The notes below the pieces were generated by a model. The model searched no databases. It was not told the DNA's origin and saw only the letters and a list, made by a program, of their open reading frames with translations. Of a stretch of DNA of 64,000 bases, positions 57,290 to 64,000 are shown one piece after another. Origin of the DNA: Cristatella mucedo (Eukaryota > Bryozoa > Phylactolaemata > Cristatellidae); contig WPIO01000027.1 in assembly GCA_009760855.2 (NCBI GenBank), forward strand, positions 1,680,501 to 1,744,500, given 5' to 3'. Every line of letters begins with the position of its first letter. Position 1 is the stretch's first letter. A program made the position numbers and the translations under genes.

Positions 57290-60200
57290 GCTGGCCACGT
57301 GAGTCACTGCAGGGCGCCAAACCTACGGGGAAGCAGGGGGAGTAGCCCAGGTAAAGGCCGTGGCCCGGTGAAGGGGAGGCCTTGGCAGGTCAGTCAGCCG
57401 TCCAGATTGCTCAGCTCATCAGCTTATCCCAAAGATGCCGCTCTCCGCCCGGCAGTACGTCTGCCTCTCTGCCCTTGTGTGTTGCCGAGAGTGCTCTGAG
57501 AGCACATGCCGGCCTGGCTGTGAGCATTTTCTGTCGCTAATGTCTTCATTGTTTTGCTTTTCGCTGTGCGATGTTTTGATTGAAAGTGGCACGTACGATG
57601 CTTGTCGTGTTTGGCCTGCAAAGTCGCTCGGCGAAATAGGCTCAACCCCTCCAGCTGCCTTGCCTGCTCCTTGAGTGTAGGCAAGTGGCTAGTGCTATGA
57701 TTATATTTGCCCACGATTCTTTGGCGTGGTTACGACCGTTTGCGTCCACTATTGTTGGTTCTGCATATGATTATATTTTGTCTGTTCAAGTTTGTTAAGC
57801 TGATTGCACTTGTTTGCTATTTTGTTCGCTCTGCCTCTGATCTTACTATCTTGCTATTCTGCTTCATTTTTTGCTCAGCTTATAAGTCGGTCTCATTGTT
57901 ACGCTGTTTTCTCCTGTGGGGCTGCGGCTCTTTGTTGGCTGCCTGGTCGCGGCTACAGCGATAATCAATAAATTCGTGTCGCAAGCAAATACTGGTGTCA
58001 GTGCTGTGCAGTGAGTGGCTCGTTGCATCGTGCCCACCTCCACCCAGAGTCGTGAGAAAGACTTCTCTCCAGGTGTTTCAGCCTCCCCTTGGAAGTCTGC
58101 CAGCATCGTCTCGAGTGCCGCTCGCTGGCAGCATGGTGAGGTCAGAGGACGAGCGCCATTTTGCTCCGCCACTGCTGCTGCGGCAGACCCTGCCCCACCC
58201 CTCCCCTGCTGCTGGTGGGTGGGGCAGGGCTCGGCACCCAGCTCAGCCTTGCGTTGCAGCTAATGGTAGCCGCTCGCGTGCAGCCACACCATCACCACCG
58301 TTTAGGGGTCGGAAGCAGCCTGCCCACTCAAGTTGAAGTTGGTGGTCTGTCTGCAGGAGCTCCGGAGGAGCTTTAGTGTGCACCGTACTTACAGGAGCAC
58401 GACACACTCACTACCTGTGCCGAGGTGCCGAACTCACCAAGATTATTTTGGCAGCATCATCACTCGATTGACTCAGTAGGGGCCTTAGTTCTTGCCATTA
58501 TCCAACCGAGCCACGAGAGACCGCAGCTACTCAACTGATGTAAAAGGTGTCGGTACCTATCAGCATTACTAAACTGACACATCTTTTCGAGAGAAAGATG
58601 TTTAGAGAATCCCTACGGCACACGCAAAGTGCCTGGATAGAGAACAAGTCATCTTGGGGTGCTATACAGGTGAAGTACTATTTCGTATGCACTTTTGTGT
58701 CGTAAATATACGCTCTCGCCCGATCGATGTTGCCGAAACCGTTAAGGATCAGCAGGATAATGGACCAAGCAGAGTCACTGCTTTTGACCAAAGCAATGAC
58801 ACATATAATGAGAACTAGGCTCTCGTATTGCGGCTCTTGATCTCATGCGAAGGACACAGACAATAAGACTATGAGTCAATGGCCCCCAAAAGGAGCCTAC
58901 ACAAGCTGCACCAGTTTTGCAGCTACCCAAGTGCTTACATCTTAAATTTACGACTGAAGCAAGGCAGCAGCCTGAGCACAAAACATGTATTTAAACCAGC
59001 TACTCTCTGCAATACAATTGCTTCAAGTGGCACCAACTTAACAGAGATGCATAATCAATGGTTCCGAAGAAAACTGAACCAACCATGCACTGGTCAAAAG
59101 ACCCTTGTCCATTAAACCAATTCAGATCCTGTCAAAGCTATTGCAACAGCTCCATGAAGCTGACCGATCAGCTGCTCCCCTAGGAAACAGAAGCAAACAA
59201 AAGTCAGAAGCTTGGTCAGGAAGTTTGGCATACTCCTGAACGAAGCTACCCTGGGAGTATCTTTAGAAATCTTAGATCAACAACTCGAAAATCTCAGGTT
59301 TGGTTCGTAAGTTTTCCCGACCCAGTACCAAGCACCTGGGGAATCATGAAAGGTTAACTGGCGCTAAGTGGACGCCGGGTTCCAGCTTGCTGGACCAATC
59401 TGTTGCATGGTTTCGAATCCTCAATTGCTCGGCTCTGTTGTGTTCCCTCTTTTATCCGAATCGCATCGTGGTTGTTGGTGCTCTTTATTCGCAAGCTAGG
59501 TGACAAATTCATATAATCTGTCCTATATGGGGCTTACTCATATCGGCTTACTTCTGCTAACGAATTATCCATGCTAGTCCCATAGACTTTGACCAGGTGT
59601 CTTATTTAGGTGCACTTGTGTGCACAATAAAATGAACCGAATTCTGGCCAGATAAAAGAAAGCATTGAGCCCTTGGTTTGGCCATACAATTAGTCCCTTG
59701 GTCCTGGAATCTGCTGCTTTCAAGTCTGATGACTTCACACCCCCATTGCAAGCTATCACCAGGTATATCGGGGAACTTTTTTAAACGAAGACTAATATTA
59801 TCCGTTAGTGAATGGCAATGCAGCTTGGTTTTGAAGTACCAGGTTTCCGGAAAGCTAAGAAGTGCATTGCCCTCCCTTCGGTATGCCTGTGCAAACACCT
59901 GTAATGCACGTTCAGCCGGGAAGGGGCAAATTTACGTGTTATTAACATAATTTGTGAGATATTGGCAAGAGGCTTATAGTGTGTATGGAGAGCTAATCGC
60001 AGGGCTTCCACGAGCAAAAGTGCTACCGTTAGGAGGAATGGAACGCCATACCAGTCGTGATAACGAATGAAGCCTCTCCTCTACTGCTTGTCGGACAAAC
60101 GTATGCTCAATCGGCAGACTTTGATTCACAGGTAGCCAGCCTGCCTTTCGATAGCCGAGCGAAAGATCAGCAAAGCAAGGAGAGCAAACTGGAAATTAGT

Positions 60201-60322
60201 CCAGACTCGTATGCAGTCTGCTGCTGATGCCTGCAATCAGCCTGCCGACCCTGGTCTGACCTGTCCACCTGAGCTGCTGCCGCGACAGCAGCTCAGGGCT
60301 GAAGACAAGGCGAAAGCCTCTC

Positions 60323-60324
<2 letters not shown>
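57290..60324. other. SNX25 3' UTR and downstream DNA
   Basis: Up to about 58.0 kb this is probably 3' UTR. Beyond it is GC-rich then mixed DNA without a supported gene. A relic of a group gamma SINE tail (aaagtgcctggatagagaac ... tcttggggtgctatacag) lies at about 58625-58672. Confidence 0.4.
57967..57972 (+). terminator. Candidate SNX25 poly(A) signal
   Basis: A canonical AATAAA about 680 bases after the SNX25 stop, followed within 40 bases by GT-rich sequence (gtgtcgc, ctggtgtcagtgctgtg). It would give a 3' UTR of about 0.7 kb. Confidence 0.5.

Positions 60325-60377
<53 letters not shown>
60325..60377. repeat. (GA)n microsatellite
   Basis: About 53 bases of uninterrupted GA. Confidence 0.96.
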
Positions 60378-60379
<2 letters not shown>

Positions 60380-61021
60380 CTAAAATGAGGAGGGCAGCTG
60401 CCTTCGGATGGCCGTAAGTGGGCTGAGTGCTTCTTCTGTCAGGTCACGGCACACTCGGGTCCCAGTGGGTCTGCTTGCAATCTCATTAGGGGCATTAGGC
60501 TAGTCCCCCTGGGAGCACTGCCCCTTGCAAATGCTCTCAGCCCTCAGCTGCCTGCTGAGCCGCCAGGCCAGCCACGAAAGCTCTGCATGGCACCGTGAGC
60601 TGGGCTAGCTGCCTCTAAGTAGGCAGATAGATGGCTGCAGGCTGAATTATAAAGTGGCTTTGGCGAGTGTGCATCTCTCTTTCTTTTAGCTGCAGCCGTG
60701 CGTAAGAATTTCAACTACAAAAGCCATGCCGAGCCACCGTAAGCTAGCCGAGTAGTGAGCACCGATCTACAATGAAGCTTCCGGTGTGGAATATTCTTCT
60801 CTACTGCCAGAGGCCAACCACGGGGGGGGGGGTGGCAGCTGCCATCCCCTGGTGGTTGACCACGCTGCACGACACCGACAGGCGCTGGGGTGGAAGCCTT
60901 CTTGACTACCTTTACAGTGGGCTCCGCCTCTCCCCAACCCCGTGCCACCCCGGTGCTCCAATCCTTGCTTTGCCTCTGACTGCTACTGCTTTGTTGGAAG
61001 AATACTTTGTCAAAGGCACAT
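60378..61021. other. No recognised gene
   Basis: GC-rich sequence with a G-run at about 60822-60832. The 129-residue frame at 60772-61161 runs into a LINE and looks fortuitous. Confidence 0.4.
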
Positions 61022-61575
61022 ATTGGGATGGTAGCAATAGTAATTTGCATAGCACCGAAAGACAACCAAATCTCTTTCTAGACACTTTACTTAAAGATGT
61101 GTATCAACTGATTAGGGATCGCATGCAATTTTTAGCACACAAAAGACAGCTCATGTGCTGATGGAGCAAATGCTGGGAGGAACAGGTGGGTTTGTAGCTT
61201 CCTTTTAATGCCTTCCAATCAGGGAATGTCGTGATCACAGTATTTGTTCTTGGTCTTGTGATAATAGGAACTAGAGCCTAAATCTCCAAATGATTTTAGG
61301 TTGGTTAAAGGCAAAGCTAAACGACTAGAGTCATAGGAGTGGATGATCTGCTTAGTAACCGAATTGGTAGGTCTCAGCAAAGAATGAAAGAACCCAAAAT
61401 AGGGTGAGATGACCTTGAAGTCGATTTGCTGCTTGTTGAGGACCCAGTGTAGGTCCGTAAGAGGCGATGGAATGGTGCAGTTGCAATGTTCAAGGCAGAC
61501 AAGCCTAGCAGAGGACTTTTGCACCGTCAGTAGGGTGAGATTGTAGGCAGGCAGGCCAACCCACATGATCTTGAT
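61022..61575 (-). repeat. LINE A copy, diverged
   Basis: The minus-strand frame at 61219-61566 includes VQKSSARLVCLEHCN, LTDLHWVLNKQQIDFKVIS and [16 protein letters not shown], so the C-terminal reverse-transcriptase region is recognisable. The terminal box lies at about 61045-61090 and the tail is lost. Confidence 0.82.
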
Positions 61576-62892
61576 ATGGAGCTTTACTGGCAGTAGGTCA
61601 GAAAACGAGAGTTACTATCAGTGGCCAATAACTGAGAATTGGAGGTCCTCCTGCTTGCCTGCAAAAGCCCCCTGCCCGTGTGGCAGACGACGTAGAATCT
61701 CACAGCTGCAGCGGTGGCAGTGGTGGCCCAATGAGGAGCTGGACTCGACGTCTAGCTTCACGGTCTGCCCATCGCTAGGGGCTAGCTCGGTAGGCCTCGG
61801 AGGCAGTTGCTCGGCGGCAGTTGCCTGTGAGCCCGTGGAGCCAGCAGGTGGCAACTCCACTGCTGCCTGCGTGCCTGCCTGCCTGCCTGCACGTGCCATT
61901 CGAACTCTTGCTACCAACCATTTGTCCGTAGCTGGCGTAGCTGCTTGCCTAGCTGGCTAAGCAACAGCGGCAATCAATAAGAGCAAGGCGGCAACCTTGG
62001 CACCGGCCCCGTGGGGTGGCTACCAGTTGCACCTAAATATGATAACGAGCTAATTGAGTCGAGAAGCAGGCAAGTGAGCCTCCCCGGCCCAGGTCTGCCA
62101 TCGAATGAGCACTGAAGATGTACTTGCTTCACGACAAGTCGTAGCCGTTTGAAACCTTGTAAAAGCAAAGCAAACCGCAGTGGCGCAAAGGCCGGCCGGC
62201 GTGGATGCGACACGGCCTGCGGCTCGTCGGTTGAGAGCAAGCGTGCAACAGCAGCAGCTCTCCCGGCAGGCAGCCCCGAGGGGACACTGACCCTTCCAGA
62301 CGCTGGCTAACGCTGACGGCAGCCGGTCATGCACTGTCGTATGCCCGACGAAGTCGCTCACACGACCGTGTCGCCACTGTTGTGGTCGAGCTCGCTCGTG
62401 AGCTCGCCTGCCCTTCGGTAACTGGTTGCTGTGCCTGCTCGACTGGGCAAAAGGGCAGGCACCAGTGGCACCGACGCAGCAGCGCCTGCTGCCTGCCCAG
62501 AGAGAGCTTCGAAAAGCAGAGGCTAACTTCGGGGAGCTTTAGCGGTCAGCTGCACCCTGCTGAAGGAGTGCAAAAAGCCGAGGAACAAAGCGAGCTGAGA
62601 GAAGCAGCCGTGGCACTCGCTCTTCCTGGCTCTAAGGGATCCTTGGTCTCAATCTGGCTTGCCTGCTTACTGCTGCTCAGAGACAACGGCAGGAAACGTC
62701 TCTAGCGCAATCGTGGCTGCCCAGTCGCTAATCTGTAGGACAATTCAGTGGGCCAACTGCTAGCAGTGGCCAGCTGAGTGTGCAGGCAGGTATGTTTCCT
62801 TGATGATACTCTGGCAAAGTCTAGTGCAGGCTGGCGAGTGTAGCATTAGCGATCAGGCCGGCGGACAGGCAGGCAGGCGCTGGAGCAGCAGA
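61576..62892. other. GC-rich region, possible promoter/first exon
   Basis: Elevated GC and CpG on both strands with several long open frames, as in a CpG-island-like region. A minus-strand frame (61618-61917) contains a Cys-rich CHRCSCEI motif; see findings. No product can be named. Confidence 0.3.
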
Positions 62893-63620
62893 GATAATAA
62901 TAATAATAATAATAATAATAATGCACTTGATAAAGCGCCTCCAGAGAACTCAATCTCTTTCTAGGTGCTTTATATTGGCTGCAAAGAGAAGCACGATTGA
63001 ATGGTGGGTAATATCATGCTTGATAAACAAGAATAACATGGTTAGGGGTGACATGCACAGGGTCAGCATGCAAATGTGGTTAGTGGCAGCATGCACAGTG
63101 TCAGCATGCATAAGCACATCAAGGACGAATCACAGGGAACCACTAAATGCTGTCCTAAATAGGTGGGTTTTTAAGTTCTTTTTAAATGTGGTCAAGTCAG
63201 AGGATGTTCTGACACAAGTCGGGAGTGAGTTCCAGGCTTTGGGAGCATACGAACTAAATAAATGCATGGTCTCCAAAGGATTTGAGGTTTGTATGAGGTA
63301 TTGGTAGACTCTTGGATTCCGAGAAGCAGGTGGTACGATGCTTGGCCTGGTGGGGGAGTAGATCTGAAAGATAGGCTGGAGCCAAAGAACGAAGTGACCT
63401 AAAAGTGAGCGACAAAACCTTGAAGTCAATCCGTTGCTTGACTGGTAGCCAGTGCAAGTTGGCAAGAAGTGGTGTGATGTGGCAACTGTGCTGCTCACGA
63501 CAGACAAGCCTAGCTGCAGAGTTTTGCACCAGCTGTAAGTGCCTGATTGCACATGCCGGTAGGCCAGCAAGCAGTGAGTTGCAGAAATCAAGACGGGATG
63601 TTACAAATGCATGGACCACC
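62893..63620 (-). repeat. LINE A copy, 5'-truncated
   Basis: (AAT)n tail at 62893-62922 on the plus strand, 3' UTR, then C-terminal coding ([40 protein letters not shown]). A frameshift lies near 63260. The upstream end is at the [11 protein letters not shown] segment, about 63620. Confidence 0.9.
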
Positions 63621-64000
63621 TGGTGCACTGGTGGCCAGTGCCAGAAGCCTCGAGGGGCCAGCAGCAGCAGAAGCAGCAACAGCAGCAGCAGTGAGAGCAG
63701 TCAGCAGGAGCAACTCAGGCAACTGGCAGATGCACCAGCCGGAATTTTGCAGCAGCTCGACAGGTGCGAGTTATGCACGAGCATGTCATGCACATAAGCC
63801 TTATCCACTGGCTATGCAGGATTGGTTGTGAATGGCCGAGTGAGTAATATGACTGTACCATTGCCGAGCATCTCACTTTGTGCCTGTCAACCGACCTGTA
63901 TAGATGTCACCTCCTCCTATCTCTTCCTCGGCTCCGGAGCAGCCTGCACGACGTTTACGACTATCAACTTCACCATATATATGTCTGAGAGTCACCAGTC
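63621..64000. other. Right edge, possible coding exon
   Basis: Immediately beyond the LINE is a CAG-rich, splice-flanked open segment on the plus strand (about 63648-63761) described under findings. The remainder shows nothing recognisable. Confidence 0.3.

Overview
The window is nuclear DNA from an animal, probably an invertebrate with a repeat-rich genome. Its genes are split by GT-AG introns, mostly 0.5-6 kb long. Two conserved eukaryotic genes can be rebuilt exon by exon, and most of the rest is retroposon debris and microsatellites. There are no operons, ribosome binding sites, CRISPR arrays or other prokaryotic features. I cannot name the species or phylum from the sequence alone.

Layout. 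From about 1 to 4.2 kb lies the 5' part of a PRPF40-type spliceosomal gene on the minus strand: five exons with a proline/methionine-rich leader and two WW domains. Its FF-domain exons are not visible and should lie to the left of the window or in diverged sequence. From 4.3 to 24 kb is an intergenic, repeat-dominated stretch holding LINE 3' ends, tRNA-derived SINEs, two hairpins and a diverged tandem repeat. From 24.06 to 57.29 kb is a complete SNX25-type sorting nexin gene on the plus strand. Its 17 exons have compatible phases at every junction and encode 1085 residues in the order membrane hairpin, PXA, RGS, coiled coil, PX, acidic linker, Nexin_C. From 57.3 to 64 kb are the SNX25 3' UTR and GC-rich flanking DNA with two more LINE copies and two weak coding candidates.

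Repeats. One non-LTR retrotransposon family ('LINE A', CR1/L2-like reverse transcriptase, (ATT)n tail) has more than 20 copies, nearly all 5'-truncated. A second family ('LINE B', ending in a TACATTACATTT-like tail) is reciprocally nested with it. At least three tRNA-derived SINE groups occur, one of which carries a 3' tail matching LINE A. Two LINE A copies differ by only three substitutions over about 540 bases, so the family was active recently.

The two host genes are divergently transcribed (head to head, about 20 kb apart). PRPF40 acts in splice-site bridging in the nucleus and SNX25 in endosomal/ER membrane sorting, so I see no functional link between them. I found no convincing undescribed multi-gene system. 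The most useful leads are the SNX25 gene model with its altered PX motif, a possible extra PX-like exon, the SINE-LINE tail sharing, the reciprocal LINE nesting and two long near-perfect hairpins.
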